Source: Nodosilinea sp. WJT8-NPBG4 (GTDB lineage Bacteria; Cyanobacteriota; Cyanobacteriia; Phormidesmidales; Phormidesmidaceae). From it: DNA of 51,962 nt. The DNA lies in the NCBI GenBank assembly GCA_019359285.1, contig JAHHHQ010000076.1:1-51962 (forward strand), written 5' to 3'. Each line of letters begins with the position of its first letter. Positions within the stretch are counted from its first letter, which is position 1. Below, piece by piece: positions 8,578 through 16,682 of the stretch. The translations under genes were made by a program, and so were the position numbers. Below the pieces are notes generated by a model. The model did not search any database. It had not been told where the DNA came from and was given only the letters and a program-made list of their open reading frames with translations.

Positions 8578-8727
8578 CGCTGTCGGTTCCGGTGGGGATC
8601 AGCCACTGGAGGTAAGGGGGAAAGTGCAGTGCAAGACTGCCGCTGTCCCGCAGCTGTGAAGCTGTTTTGGTGTTGAACGGAGTATTTCGTCAAACACAAA
8701 GTAGCTGAGCCAGAACGCCCGCCGATC
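8578..8727 (+). promoter_or_regulatory. Cobalamin (AdoCbl/B12) riboswitch
   Basis: Conserved pieces appear in the right order: GCCACTGG (8602-8609), the GGGGGAAAGTG..CAAGACTGCCGCTGTCCCGCAGCTGTGAA core (in pieces, 8616-8660), and a 3' B12 box AGCCAGAACGCCCGCC (8708-8723). It sits in the leader of a HupE gene 45 bp before the start codon, which agrees with the known link between B12 riboswitches and cobalt transporters. High B12 should repress expression. Confidence 0.92.
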
Positions 8728-8771
8728 GCAGTTCTATTTTCCACTGTTCTTTCTTCGTCTGCGAGGTACGG

Positions 8772-9452
8772 ATGAGTTATCGCGTTGCTGCCTTGAGATC
8801 TATCAGAACCGGTCTGCTATCAAAGCCTGCGGTGCGGAGCACGGTGGGGGCACTGGCCTTACTGCTGCTGCTGCCCTTACCCAGTCTGGCCCACCATCCG
8901 CTGGGGGGCCGAGTGCCCGCTAACTTTGCTGAAGGATTTTTGTCGGGTTTGGCCCACCCCGTCATCGGCCTCGACCATCTGGCCTTTGTAGTAGCCGTGG
9001 GCCTACTGGCAGCCGTTAGTACCTGGGGGATCGCGATTCCCGCTGCCTTTGTGCTGGCAGCGATGGTTGGCACGGGGCTGCACCTGGCGGAGATCACACT
9101 ACCGGCAGCAGAGTTTGTGATTGCTGGATCGGTGCTTGGGTTTGGGGTGCTGCTGGCGCTACGTAACCGTCCGCAAAGTGGCGTGGTTACAGGCTTGGCG
9201 GTGCTGGCCGGACTGTTCCATGGATTTGCCTACGGCGAGGCAATATTTGGTGCAGAATCCATGCCGCTGGTGGCCTATTTAGCTGGGTTTACAGCAGTGC
9301 AGATGGGGATTGCGATCGCCGCCTTTTTCCTGGGCCGACAGCTCACCCAGCGGTCTACGGCGCACGTCGCGCAGCGGGCGGGCTTGGTGATCTGCGGCAT
9401 TGGGGCCACGTTTCTCGCCACTGCGCTCCTCAACGGTCTGCTGCCTGCCTAA
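8772..9452 (+). CDS. hupE: HupE/UreJ-family transporter, probable cobalt uptake permease
   Basis: 226 residues. A signal peptide (about 1-40, ending PLPSLAHH) is followed by about six transmembrane helices. The mature N-terminus carries the family's metal-binding histidines (HHPLGGR, then GLAHPVIGLDHLAF), and a second conserved motif is LFHGFAYGEAI. HupE/UreJ proteins move nickel or cobalt. The cobalamin riboswitch directly upstream points to cobalt for corrinoid synthesis, as proposed for cyanobacterial B12-regulated HupE proteins. GAGGT precedes the ATG by four bases. Likely monocistronic. Confidence 0.9.
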   Translation: MSYRVAALRSIRTGLLSKPAVRSTVGALALLLLLPLPSLAHHPLGGRVPANFAEGFLSGLAHPVIGLDHLAFVVAVGLLAAVSTWGIAIPAAFVLAAMVGTGLHLAEITLPAAEFVIAGSVLGFGVLLALRNRPQSGVVTGLAVLAGLFHGFAYGEAIFGAESMPLVAYLAGFTAVQMGIAIAAFFLGRQLTQRSTAHVAQRAGLVICGIGATFLATALLNGLLPA

Positions 9453-9623
9453 GAGCGTGAAGCGGGGGTTAGGACAACGCCATTGAGCGTCTGTCCTTCC
9501 TAAATCCTGCCAAATTCTCCCTCTTAAGCTGAGCCTGTTGTGGAATAGGCACAAAGGCTAGGTCTGACTGCTCGGTCTGGCGGTATGCTTAATCCGTTTG
9601 GTTGAGCCAGCGGTGCCTTTCCT

Positions 9624-10238
9624 ATGACCCTATCTCCTGCCTGGGCGGCGGCCCTGTTTATGCCCGCAACGGTGGGGCTGCTGTATCAAGCGGTGCAGCC
9701 TCATCCCTGGCCTTATCGCCTGCTGGCTCTGTCGCTGTTGTTAATGAGTCTAGAGCAGGCCCACATGGCCCGGGTAGACCTGCGCCATGGCGAGATCGTG
9801 GGCCGGCGATCGCGCGATCCACGCCTGGTCCACTTCAGTCGCGTGGTCATGCTTGCGATCGCCGGTCAAGTCGCAGGCTTCTCCATAGCCGCCCTGGGCC
9901 ATCTGGGTTGGGGAATGGGGCTAATCTTGATTAGCCTGCTGGGGTTTAATCTAGCGGCCTCCATTCGCTTAGAGCCCGCTAGCCCCAAGCCAATTCAGCC
10001 AGCGGGCTGGCGATCGCGCCTTGATGTGCTGGGGTTGGATGCGATCGCCCTTGTTCTCGCCCTCCTGTGGATTGCCCAGCGGGCCCAGGGCTGGGTGGCT
10101 GGGGGCTTGTTTGCCATTACCGTGGTCTACGGCAGCAGCAAACTGGTGGCCTATGTCACCGCCGCCCTGCGCTCAGGTTCAGCGGTCCATGTCGCCCACG
10201 CCGCTCAAGAGCATCCACAGACCTCCCAGCAAAATTAG
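9624..10238 (+). CDS. Integral membrane protein, unknown function
   Basis: 204 residues with about five hydrophobic helices (approximately 5-25, 30-46, 74-92, 94-112 and 135-180), joined by short charged loops such as RVDLRHGEIVGRRSRDP. No catalytic motif or known domain is recognised. Composition and codon usage match the neighbours, so it is probably a real lineage-restricted gene. Its last 60 bases are antisense to a short convergent membrane-protein gene (10179-10286). TAG stop. Confidence 0.65.
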   Translation: MTLSPAWAAALFMPATVGLLYQAVQPHPWPYRLLALSLLLMSLEQAHMARVDLRHGEIVGRRSRDPRLVHFSRVVMLAIAGQVAGFSIAALGHLGWGMGLILISLLGFNLAASIRLEPASPKPIQPAGWRSRLDVLGLDAIALVLALLWIAQRAQGWVAGGLFAITVVYGSSKLVAYVTAALRSGSAVHVAHAAQEHPQTSQQN

Positions 10239-10286
10239 CAGCGCTAGTCCACCCATCAGTCCGTCTAGCCAGGGGGTTGCGGCCAT
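10179..10286 (-). CDS. 35-residue single-pass membrane microprotein coupled to the exonuclease gene
   Basis: The ATG overlaps the TAA stop of the upstream exonuclease gene (TAATG), and a strong AAGGAGATATT ribosome-binding site lies inside that gene's last codons. This is the classical arrangement for translational coupling. The peptide begins MAATPWLDGLMGGLA, has one hydrophobic helix (about 10-29) and a short acidic tail ending GDMDR. Its 3' half is antisense to the end of the convergent membrane-protein gene. Function unknown. A chance frame is possible, but the start context argues for translation. Confidence 0.6.
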   Translation of the reverse strand: MAATPWLDGLMGGLALLILLGGLWMLLSGVGDMDR

Positions 10287-11278
10287 TAAATATCTCCTTC
10301 TCCCTCAAACAGCGTCTCCAGGGGCATGGCCTCTAGGTTCAACGATTCTTGCAGATAGCGCGACACCACGTCTGACTGACCGTGGGTGACGTACACCGTT
10401 TTAGCTCCCGTATCCTTCACCGTTTGGATCAGCCCCGGCCAGTCGGCGTGGTCAGAGAGCACAAAGCCACGCTCGTAGCCCCGTCGCCGCCGTGCCCCCC
10501 GCACCGCCATCCACCCCGAGGCAAAGGCGGTTTGGGGATGCTTGAACCGCTTCATCCAGCTGGAACGGTGGCCCGAAGGCGGGGCCAGCACCAGATCGCC
10601 CGTATAGTTGTGAGTGCGGGGCATATCTGAGGTGCAGATGGTGGGCACCATCGCCACGCCCTGCTCGCGGTAAATCTCGGTCAGCACGTGAATCGCACCG
10701 TGGACGTAGACAGGCTGATCCGTCAATTGAACCAGCTCACTCAGCACCCGCTGGGCCTTGCCAAAGGCATAGCAAAACAAAATTGATGGACGCTCAGGAT
10801 CGCCCTGCCACCAGTCGTAAACTTGGCGGGTGGTCTCAGCGCCACTCTCCCACCGGTAGATCGGCAGGCCAAAGGTGGCCTCAGTGATGAACGTATCGCA
10901 GGGCACTACCTCAAAGGGAGCACAGGAGGGATCAGCACCGCGCTTGTAGTCGCCCGACACGACCCAAACTTCGTCCCGATGCTCAACCCGAATCTGCGCC
11001 GAGCCCAGCACATGCCCCGCCGAGTGAAACGACACCCAGGTTTCTCCCAGCTTAATCGCTGCTCCATAGGCAACTCCCTGGAGCTGAATGTCTTCCCCCA
11101 GCCGCCGGCGCAAAATGCCCTCTGACTGTGCGGTGGCAATGTACTGAGTCGAGCCCGATCGCGCATGGTCGCTGTGAGCATGGGTAATCAGCGCCGTCTC
11201 CACCCCGCGCCAGGGGTCGATATAGAAGCCGCCTTTTTCACAGTAGAGCCCCTCAGGGCGCACGGTAATTAATGTCAT
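10286..11278 (-). CDS. Ligase-associated DNA exonuclease-like metallo-beta-lactamase-fold nuclease
   Basis: 330 residues. Metal-binding motif HAHSDHARSG near residues 33-42, a further FHSAGHVLGSAQI motif, VSGDYKRGADP with the conserved Asp, and a C-terminal FVLSDHADWPGL plus VYVTHGQ. These are typical of the beta-CASP-like nucleases found with DNA ligase and Lhr-type helicases in many bacteria. Neither partner gene is adjacent here, so a role in DNA repair is inferred from the family only. Two-metal hydrolysis of nucleic acid in the cytoplasm is expected. Its stop codon overlaps the start of a 35-residue membrane microprotein. Confidence 0.85.
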   Translation of the reverse strand: MTLITVRPEGLYCEKGGFYIDPWRGVETALITHAHSDHARSGSTQYIATAQSEGILRRRLGEDIQLQGVAYGAAIKLGETWVSFHSAGHVLGSAQIRVEHRDEVWVVSGDYKRGADPSCAPFEVVPCDTFITEATFGLPIYRWESGAETTRQVYDWWQGDPERPSILFCYAFGKAQRVLSELVQLTDQPVYVHGAIHVLTEIYREQGVAMVPTICTSDMPRTHNYTGDLVLAPPSGHRSSWMKRFKHPQTAFASGWMAVRGARRRRGYERGFVLSDHADWPGLIQTVKDTGAKTVYVTHGQSDVVSRYLQESLNLEAMPLETLFEGEGDI

Positions 11279-11280
11279 CG

Positions 11281-11408
11281 GTTTAGAAGGTGGGCAGGCT
11301 AAGAGATTGACAGGTCGATGAGGGTTCAGAGTTTAAGGTTCGCGACCTGCCTTAGACCTGAAACCTTAAGCCGCTAGAGCTTGTCACAATCAGCTTGGTC
11401 AAGTACTA
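11281..11408. repeat. Dispersed imperfect palindrome (MITE-like), copy 3
   Basis: The core arms TTAAGGTT (11333-11340) and AACCTTAA (11362-11369) are a perfect inverted repeat. Read on the minus strand, the right end starts TTAGTACTTGACCAAGCTG, nearly identical to the left end of the copy at 6641, and provides the TAG stop of the DUF3493 gene (GAT TAG TAC). Confidence 0.65.
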
Positions 11409-11690
11409 ATCTTTCTTCTCCAGCCGAAACAGCAGCACCACAATCCCAATTACCCCAAGCTGCACCCCCAAGTTGGGCAGAGCGCTGCCGACATCGCGCC
11501 CAGCTAACAGCTGGGTAAAAAATACAAACGCCCCGATCGCCCCCGATGCCCCTACAGCCCCATAGACAAACTTACGCAGACTCTTGTAAGGCGCTTGAGC
11601 TTCAGCCTTCAGGCGGGCATATTTTTCAGGGCTCATGCCCTTGGGGGGGGTGTCTGGCAGTTGGTCAGGGCGGCTATATTCAGGGCGCAT
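11406..11690 (-). CDS. DUF3493 family membrane protein
   Basis: 94 residues. A hydrophilic N-terminus (MRPEYSRPDQLPDTPPKG) is followed by a KAEAQAPYKSLRKFVYGA motif and two transmembrane helices (about 42-60 and 70-87), ending LEKKD. This is the layout of the DUF3493 domain, also found at the C-terminus of the photosystem II assembly factor LPA1/Rep27. A role in photosystem assembly is therefore conceivable but is inference. The ATG at 11690 is preferred over a TTG one codon upstream. Its stop codon lies in a dispersed repeat. Confidence 0.75.
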   Translation of the reverse strand: MRPEYSRPDQLPDTPPKGMSPEKYARLKAEAQAPYKSLRKFVYGAVGASGAIGAFVFFTQLLAGRDVGSALPNLGVQLGVIGIVVLLFRLEKKD

Positions 11691-11824
11691 CAATCGGGGC
11701 CTTCATCAGGACATACTGTCATCCTACAAGGCATTCCCTGAGCAGTGACGGCTGACTCAGCTGCCCTGCGCCTCGACAGTTACCCTAGGAATTGCTCCCT
11801 CAAATTGGCTTCTGGTGGGTCGCG

Positions 11825-12457
11825 CTACCGGAAATTGCAGGCTACTCCAGCCCACAAATCAGTAATCGTGCCGGTGGGTTCTGGCGAACTCAGTAGCCCA
11901 AAGAGATTCCCCGCCGAGAACTCGACCCCGAGGGAACTGTCCATCACCTCGACGGTGTAGGTCTTTTCTAGCTCCTCGCGGGTTGAGCCAATGCCAATGC
12001 CTGAGACGGTGGTCAGGGTAGTGTCGTCGTCACCAGATTGCATGGCCCAGCCCACAAAGGTGTCGTCAGCAGCATTCAACGCTAAACCATTAGACCATCT
12101 AGCGATCGTCAGCGGGCCAGAGGGACACTCGCTGTTCTCGCCAGTCTCTTCAGGTTCGCCCAAAACCCGCGTCACAACATCCAGGGTGGTAGCCATGTCA
12201 GTGTCAAAGGCTAGGGGTGTGGTCGATCCCGTTTGCAAATTCATCACCTGTAGCCCTTCATCCGTCAGCGTTAGGCCGACTTCCTCAGACTGAGGCGTTT
12301 CCGTGGAGGTTTCTGTGGGCTGAGGTGTCTCTGAGGTCTCTGCTTCGCTGGGGGCTGGTGCCGGGGCGGTACTGTTCCCTGTGCAGGCCGTGGTGGTCAC
12401 CAGCAGAAAGAGCCCCAGCAGCACTAGGGTTTGAGAAAATTGATTTTTCTTGGACAT
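11825..12457 (-). CDS. Predicted lipoprotein, unknown function
   Basis: 210 residues. A signal peptide with a lipobox-like LLVTTTAC places the lipidated Cys near residue 25. A Thr/Pro/Glu-rich linker (about 28-60) is followed by a globular domain rich in Thr, Asp and Gly, with two further cysteines (in NSECPSG and at GVACNFR) that may form a disulfide. The pattern GIGIGSTREELEKTY resembles repeats in small secreted beta-rich domains of cyanobacteria. No enzyme motif is recognised. Likely membrane-bound on the periplasmic side. It stands alone in its orientation. TAG stop. Confidence 0.7.
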   Translation of the reverse strand: MSKKNQFSQTLVLLGLFLLVTTTACTGNSTAPAPAPSEAETSETPQPTETSTETPQSEEVGLTLTDEGLQVMNLQTGSTTPLAFDTDMATTLDVVTRVLGEPEETGENSECPSGPLTIARWSNGLALNAADDTFVGWAMQSGDDDTTLTTVSGIGIGSTREELEKTYTVEVMDSSLGVEFSAGNLFGLLSSPEPTGTITDLWAGVACNFR

Positions 12458-12675
12458 CGCTTTAAAAGCTATGGGTTATGACTGGAGATATACAGCTTAG
12501 GCAGAAGAGCTTGTTAGGATCTGCCGCTATCCATCCATCAGTTCAGCTGCGCTGGATGCTAGCCCCAACGCACCTTCAGAATAGGCGGTGCTGGGTGGCG
12601 CGAAAATTAAGTCTCATTGCCAAACTCGATCCCTTGGGCAACCCCTTTTGAAACCGCATCTTTGAGGAAACCACC

Positions 12676-13086
12676 ATGGCCGATGTCGCTGCCTTCTCCC
12701 CCGCCGATGCCGAAATTGTTACCGTGCGACCCCAGCACGACACTGCAACGCTGCAAAAGCTACCCTACTTTGTCGGCATTTCTGAAGCCACAGCGGGCTC
12801 TCACGGCATTTCGATGAATTTGGTGATTATTCCCCCTGGGGCGTCGGCAGAGCCCCACTTCCACAAAGACTACGAGACCGCGATTTACATTCTCCAGGGG
12901 CGGGTCAAAACGGCTTACGGCGAGAGGCTCACGAAAACCATCGTCAACGAGGCTGGCGACTTTCTCTACATTCCAGCGGGGGTGCCTCACCAGCCAACAA
13001 ATTTGAGCGACAGTGAACCGGCGCAGGCGATCGTGTCCCGCAACGACCCCAATGAGCAGGAGAATGTGGTGCTCTATAACCCGTAA
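12676..13086 (+). CDS. Cupin-domain protein
   Basis: 136 residues, a single small beta-barrel cupin. The two conserved cupin motifs are visible: motif 1 with PGASAEPHFHKDYETAIYIL (two His and a Glu as metal ligands) and motif 2 GDFLYIPAGVPHQPTN (third His). Such proteins act as isomerases, dioxygenases or binding proteins; the substrate cannot be told. GAGGAAACCACC precedes the ATG. Convergent with the glycoside-hydrolase-like gene, separated by 44 bases of GGTAG-type repeat. Confidence 0.85.
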   Translation: MADVAAFSPADAEIVTVRPQHDTATLQKLPYFVGISEATAGSHGISMNLVIIPPGASAEPHFHKDYETAIYILQGRVKTAYGERLTKTIVNEAGDFLYIPAGVPHQPTNLSDSEPAQAIVSRNDPNEQENVVLYNP

Positions 13087-13145
13087 TGCCCCACTGTACT
13101 CTACCTACCCACCCTCTTACTCTCTACCTACTACCTACTAGGACG
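13087..13145. repeat. GGTAG-rich simple tract between convergent genes
   Basis: On the minus strand it reads as runs of GGTAG and GGGTAGGTAGAG units. It includes the last codons and the TAG of the gene to its right. The same sequence style recurs at 2715-2740, 15227-15262, 45819-45868, 47408-47432, 49636-49672 and inside the ABC exporter gene. Confidence 0.6.
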
Positions 13146-15263
13146 AATAGCCGGCGTGGCAAAGGCCTGCCGAAGCTTACCCACCCGCTGCTCGGCGGTC
13201 TCCGGCGGTGGCGAAATCCACAGCGATTCGTAGAAGAAAAACGACATGCCAGAGTAGGCGCGATCGCGCACCGCCGCCATTTGGTCAGTGATAAAGTCCA
13301 TCTTCACCGGAGCCGCCCGCAGGCCGCTGAGAATGCCAATGTTCACTGGAATTTTGCGCCGCGCCGCCTGAATTGAGGGCTTATTCATCTCCCACATAAA
13401 GCGGTTTTGGTCGCTGCGATAGACCTGAATCACCAGCTCATCGACAATGCCCCGGTTGACCCAAGTGGGCCAGTCTTGTAGGTAGTTGGTAAACGCAAAC
13501 GGGTAGGGGTTAGGCGAGATCGACACCACCGCATTGGGCCGTCGCGCCTTCACCAGCTTGTGAACCTCGGCCAAGAAGTCAGAAATTTTGTTAGCCCGCC
13601 AGGTCATCCACTCGGCGTTTTGAGGGTTGTTAGGCGGGGCCTGACCGTTGTGCTCAGCCCGGTACAAGTTGATAGTGAAAGGGTCGTAGCCAAAGTCCAC
13701 CGGCAGCCCCAGGTGGTCGTCAAACTGAAAGCCATCCACCTCGTAGTTCGAGACCAGCTCGTTAATTAGCTCCAGCTGAAACTTCTGCACCTGAGGATGA
13801 AACGGGTTCATCCAGCGGCGCGGAATCACGTTGCCCTCCATCCAAATGCCGGGGTCATTCACCACGTCAGGGTCAGGAAGAAAGTCGTCCTGGGCGAGCC
13901 ACTGGTCGGCCCGCTGCTTTTCGCGGGCTAGATCGCCCGCTTTGGGGATATCCAAAGCAGAGGTTAGCTTGGCAGTCTGTTTAGTGTCTAGACCAGCGGC
14001 CAGTTTGGGCACATTCCCGGGTCGCGTGGAATCGCGGGGGGCAAGGGGTTCTGGCTCAGAGGGCGGTGGCTCAACTCGCTTTTGGGTAAACCAGTCAGGG
14101 TGGCGGCGGTAGAGTTCGTAATTGGCAGGGGCCATGAAGCCAAACTCAAACCAGGGCACCACGGCCATGCCCCGGGCGTGGCCCATAGCGATCGCCTCGC
14201 GCATCATGTCGCGATCGCTTTCGCTGGCGGGGCCGGGGGCGCGCAGGTCGCCGTAGAGATGCTGACTTACCCCCAACTCGCGCCGGGCGGTGGCGCTAGG
14301 GTAGAGGGTGTGGCCATAGTTCCACACCACCGGATAAATCGTGTTGAAGTTGAGGTCAGCTAGACGGGTTACCGCCGCTTGCAGCGCTTCGGTGGAAAAC
14401 AGCACCTGGCTATCTACGTTGGTCAGCCACACGCCGCGCATCTCGCGAGCGGGTGAGGCCACAGCAGGGGTTTGGGCCTGGGTCACCCAGGCGGGGTCAA
14501 TTGTCTGACGCAGAGCAGGGTTCGGCGCGGCGCGGCACAGCAGAGCCGCCGCTTCACCTCGGGTGAGCCGCTGGGTAGAGTTGAGGCGGTTGGCCTGGGG
14601 ATAGTTCACCACCACGCCCTGGGTGAGGGCAGTGGCCACCCCTTCACGGGCATAGGGGGGCACCTGGCGGCCATCCTCCAGGCTAGCGTTGATGATTGTG
14701 TTGGCGGCAATTTGGTAGCTGCCGTCTAGCTTAGTGGCCAGGGCCATGATGCCTTCGGCCCGCACCAGGGGGCGATCGCGTTGAAAGTAAGCGTCGGGGT
14801 AGTGGGCCGCCACCGTGGGCGATGTTTGAACCCCTAGTGCCCGCTCTAGGGGGTTTGCCCATGATTGGGCTGGCCCCGCAGCTGAGATTAGGTTCAGCAG
14901 GTTCACGTAGTCACCCCAGAGAATGGGGTCATCGGGGTAAAACAGCCCCCTGGCGTCGGGGGCGATCAGACGCTGTTCAGTTAGTTCCGTGATGCAGTCT
15001 TTGGCCCAGTGGTTTTGAATGTCAGTGGGGATAACGACAGGAATAGAGGGCCGTGGCAGGATAGGCCTAGAATCCGTCTCGTCACTTAAGCCCTGCTTAG
15101 GGCTAGTAGCCTGGGCCACCCCAGCGGGAACCATCGCTGCCGCTGCCTTGGGCAGCAGGGGCAGTAGCCCTGAACCGCCCACTACCAGAATCAGCGCCGC
15201 GCCAAAGATCAGCAGCGATCGCCGCCACCCCCTACCCATCCACCCCCTACCCATCCTGCCCAT
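13131..15263 (-). CDS. S-layer-homology plus glycoside-hydrolase-like (GHL10/DUF187) secreted protein
   Basis: About 710 residues. An N-terminal membrane/signal segment (about 13-45) precedes SLH-type repeats (PTDIQNHWAKDCITELTEQ..., PLVRAEGIMALATK..., LTRGEAAALLCRA). A GHL10 TIM-barrel starts at MRGVWLTNVDSQVLFS and includes FNTIYPVVWNYGHTLYPS, VVPWFEFGFMA and DGFQFDDHLGLP with candidate catalytic acids. It probably binds and cleaves a cell-wall or sheath polysaccharide at the outer surface. GGAGG lies 9 bases before ATG 15263, so that start is preferred to a TTG at 15272. The leader encodes repeated MGRGW units that come from a GGGTAGG-type repeat. It follows the SUI1 gene by 5 bases, so the two are probably co-transcribed. 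Confidence 0.85.
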   Translation of the reverse strand: MGRMGRGWMGRGWRRSLLIFGAALILVVGGSGLLPLLPKAAAAMVPAGVAQATSPKQGLSDETDSRPILPRPSIPVVIPTDIQNHWAKDCITELTEQRLIAPDARGLFYPDDPILWGDYVNLLNLISAAGPAQSWANPLERALGVQTSPTVAAHYPDAYFQRDRPLVRAEGIMALATKLDGSYQIAANTIINASLEDGRQVPPYAREGVATALTQGVVVNYPQANRLNSTQRLTRGEAAALLCRAAPNPALRQTIDPAWVTQAQTPAVASPAREMRGVWLTNVDSQVLFSTEALQAAVTRLADLNFNTIYPVVWNYGHTLYPSATARRELGVSQHLYGDLRAPGPASESDRDMMREAIAMGHARGMAVVPWFEFGFMAPANYELYRRHPDWFTQKRVEPPPSEPEPLAPRDSTRPGNVPKLAAGLDTKQTAKLTSALDIPKAGDLAREKQRADQWLAQDDFLPDPDVVNDPGIWMEGNVIPRRWMNPFHPQVQKFQLELINELVSNYEVDGFQFDDHLGLPVDFGYDPFTINLYRAEHNGQAPPNNPQNAEWMTWRANKISDFLAEVHKLVKARRPNAVVSISPNPYPFAFTNYLQDWPTWVNRGIVDELVIQVYRSDQNRFMWEMNKPSIQAARRKIPVNIGILSGLRAAPVKMDFITDQMAAVRDRAYSGMSFFFYESLWISPPPETAEQRVGKLRQAFATPAIRPSR

Positions 15264-15268
15264 ACCCT

Positions 15269-15622
15269 TCAACCTCCGCTCCGTTTGGCCTGATAGCCCT
15301 TGGCCACCAGGAGTTCGACTAGCTTTTGAGCGTGGTCGCCCTGAATTTCAATCGTGTCGTCTTTGGCGGTGCCGCCGGTGCCGCACTGGGCCTTGAGCTG
15401 CTTGGCCAGGACGGTGAGCTGGTCGGGGCTGTGCTGAAACCCGTTGATGATAGTGACAGTTTTGCCGCCGCGCCCTTTGCGGCTAACCTGCACCCGCACA
15501 GTTTGCTGATTGGGGGCGCGATCGGGCACGCCCCGCGCCATGGGGTCGGTGGGGCCAAACTCGCGGTAGGCGTGACGGTCGCCGGTTCCAGAACTATTAC
15601 CAGCCTTCTTGCCCATAGCCAT
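15269..15622 (-). CDS. SUI1/eIF1-like translation factor (YciH family)
   Basis: 117 residues. A basic, flexible N-terminus precedes the SUI1 fold: RVQVSRKGRGGKTVTIINGF, LAKQLKAQCGTGGTAKDDTIEIQGDH and LVELLVAKGYQAKRSGG. The GTGG.K motif corresponds to the conserved ribosome-contacting region of eIF1/YciH, which influences start-codon fidelity. Role in cyanobacteria not established. Five bases separate it from the downstream glycoside-hydrolase-like gene, whose ribosome-binding site overlaps its final codons. Confidence 0.9.
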   Translation of the reverse strand: MAMGKKAGNSSGTGDRHAYREFGPTDPMARGVPDRAPNQQTVRVQVSRKGRGGKTVTIINGFQHSPDQLTVLAKQLKAQCGTGGTAKDDTIEIQGDHAQKLVELLVAKGYQAKRSGG

Positions 15623-15851
15623 TTTGTTAAAGCTGCATGATTTATACCACTGGCGGGGGCAACTCGGGGCAGTGCAGTGGGCCAGATCACAAGGAGGACG
15701 GTTTCAGGTCAAGGTGGCCTCACCAAAGCTATCAACTAGCCTTAGTCCCCAAGTGCAGACTGTAGATCCCCAAGCGCCACTCACCCAGCGTCCCCCAGAT
15801 AGGAGGATTACACTAGGATCAGCAGCCTTATTCCCCCGCAGCAGTCCTCCC

Positions 15852-16595
15852 ATGCAACTTCACCTCAAGATTTGGCGCCAAGTCAATGCCAACACCCCTG
15901 GCCAGTTCCACACCTACACCGTGGCCAATGCCCACCCCGATATGTCGTTTTTAGAGCTGCTCGACGTGCTCAACGAGCAGCTGATTCACGCTGGCGAGGT
16001 GCCGGTGGAGTTTGACCACGACTGCCGTGAAGGCATCTGCGGTTCCTGCGGCGTGATGATTAACGGCAAAGCCCACGGTGGGCTGCCCCAGACCGCCACC
16101 TGCCAGCTCTACCTACGCCACTTTAAAGATGGCGACGAAATCATCGTCGAACCCTGGCGAGCTAAGGGCTTCCCCGTCATTAAAGATCTGGTCGTAGAAC
16201 GGGCCGCGCTCGATCGCATCATCATGGCCGGGGGTTACATTTCTGTCAAAACCGGCTCGGCTCCAGAGGCCAACGCGATCCCTGTCCCCAAGGCTAATGC
16301 CGACGCTGCCTTTGACTACGCCGCCTGCATTAGCTGCGGTGCCTGTGTTGCGGCCTGTCCCAACGCCTCAGCCTCCCTGTTCACTGCCGCCAAAGTAGCT
16401 CACCTGGCCCTGCTGCCTCAGGGCCATCCCGAACGCCACCAGCGGGTGCTGGCTATGGGCAACCAGATGGCCGTCGAGGGCTTTGGCGACTGCTCTAACC
16501 ACGGCGAATGCCAGGCCGTGTGCCCCAAAGGGATCTCAATCGATGCGATCGCCTCTATGCGCCGTGAGTATGTGCGGGCGACGATAGGCCTCTAG
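15852..16595 (+). CDS. sdhB: Succinate dehydrogenase / fumarate reductase iron-sulfur subunit
   Basis: Transfers electrons from succinate oxidation to the quinone pool at the thylakoid or plasma membrane. 247 residues from ATG 15852; an open frame extends upstream but lacks homology, and MQLHLKIWRQ is the normal start. Ligands: [2Fe-2S] Cys58, Cys63, Cys66 and Cys84; [4Fe-4S]/[3Fe-4S] motifs at Cys159, 162, 165, 169 and Cys214, 220, 224. The flavoprotein subunit is not adjacent, as is usual in cyanobacteria. TAG stop is followed at once by an AGTTTCAAG-type repeat. Confidence 0.93.
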   Translation: MQLHLKIWRQVNANTPGQFHTYTVANAHPDMSFLELLDVLNEQLIHAGEVPVEFDHDCREGICGSCGVMINGKAHGGLPQTATCQLYLRHFKDGDEIIVEPWRAKGFPVIKDLVVERAALDRIIMAGGYISVKTGSAPEANAIPVPKANADAAFDYAACISCGACVAACPNASASLFTAAKVAHLALLPQGHPERHQRVLAMGNQMAVEGFGDCSNHGECQAVCPKGISIDAIASMRREYVRATIGL

Positions 16596-16682
16596 AGTTT
16601 CAAGTTTTGAATGTTGAGTTTTTAGTGTTGAGTTAAGCACCAAATTCAAAACTCAAAACTAAGACCTCAAAACTAAGACCTC
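16593..16682. repeat. TTGAGTTTT/AAAACTCAA-rich tract, weakly palindromic
   Basis: The left half is rich in GTTTTGA and GTTGAGTT; the right half has AAAACTCAAAAC and two copies of AAACTAAGACCTC. Together they could fold as one long hairpin between convergent sdhB and the WD40 gene, and may act as a terminator. A related AATTCAAAA tract occurs at 49175-49232. Confidence 0.55.

Noticed and set aside
15609..15851. Long N-terminal extension of the sdhB frame
   Set aside because: The first 81 codons have no SdhB homology and cross the upstream intergenic region; the normal start MQLHLKIW is at 15852.
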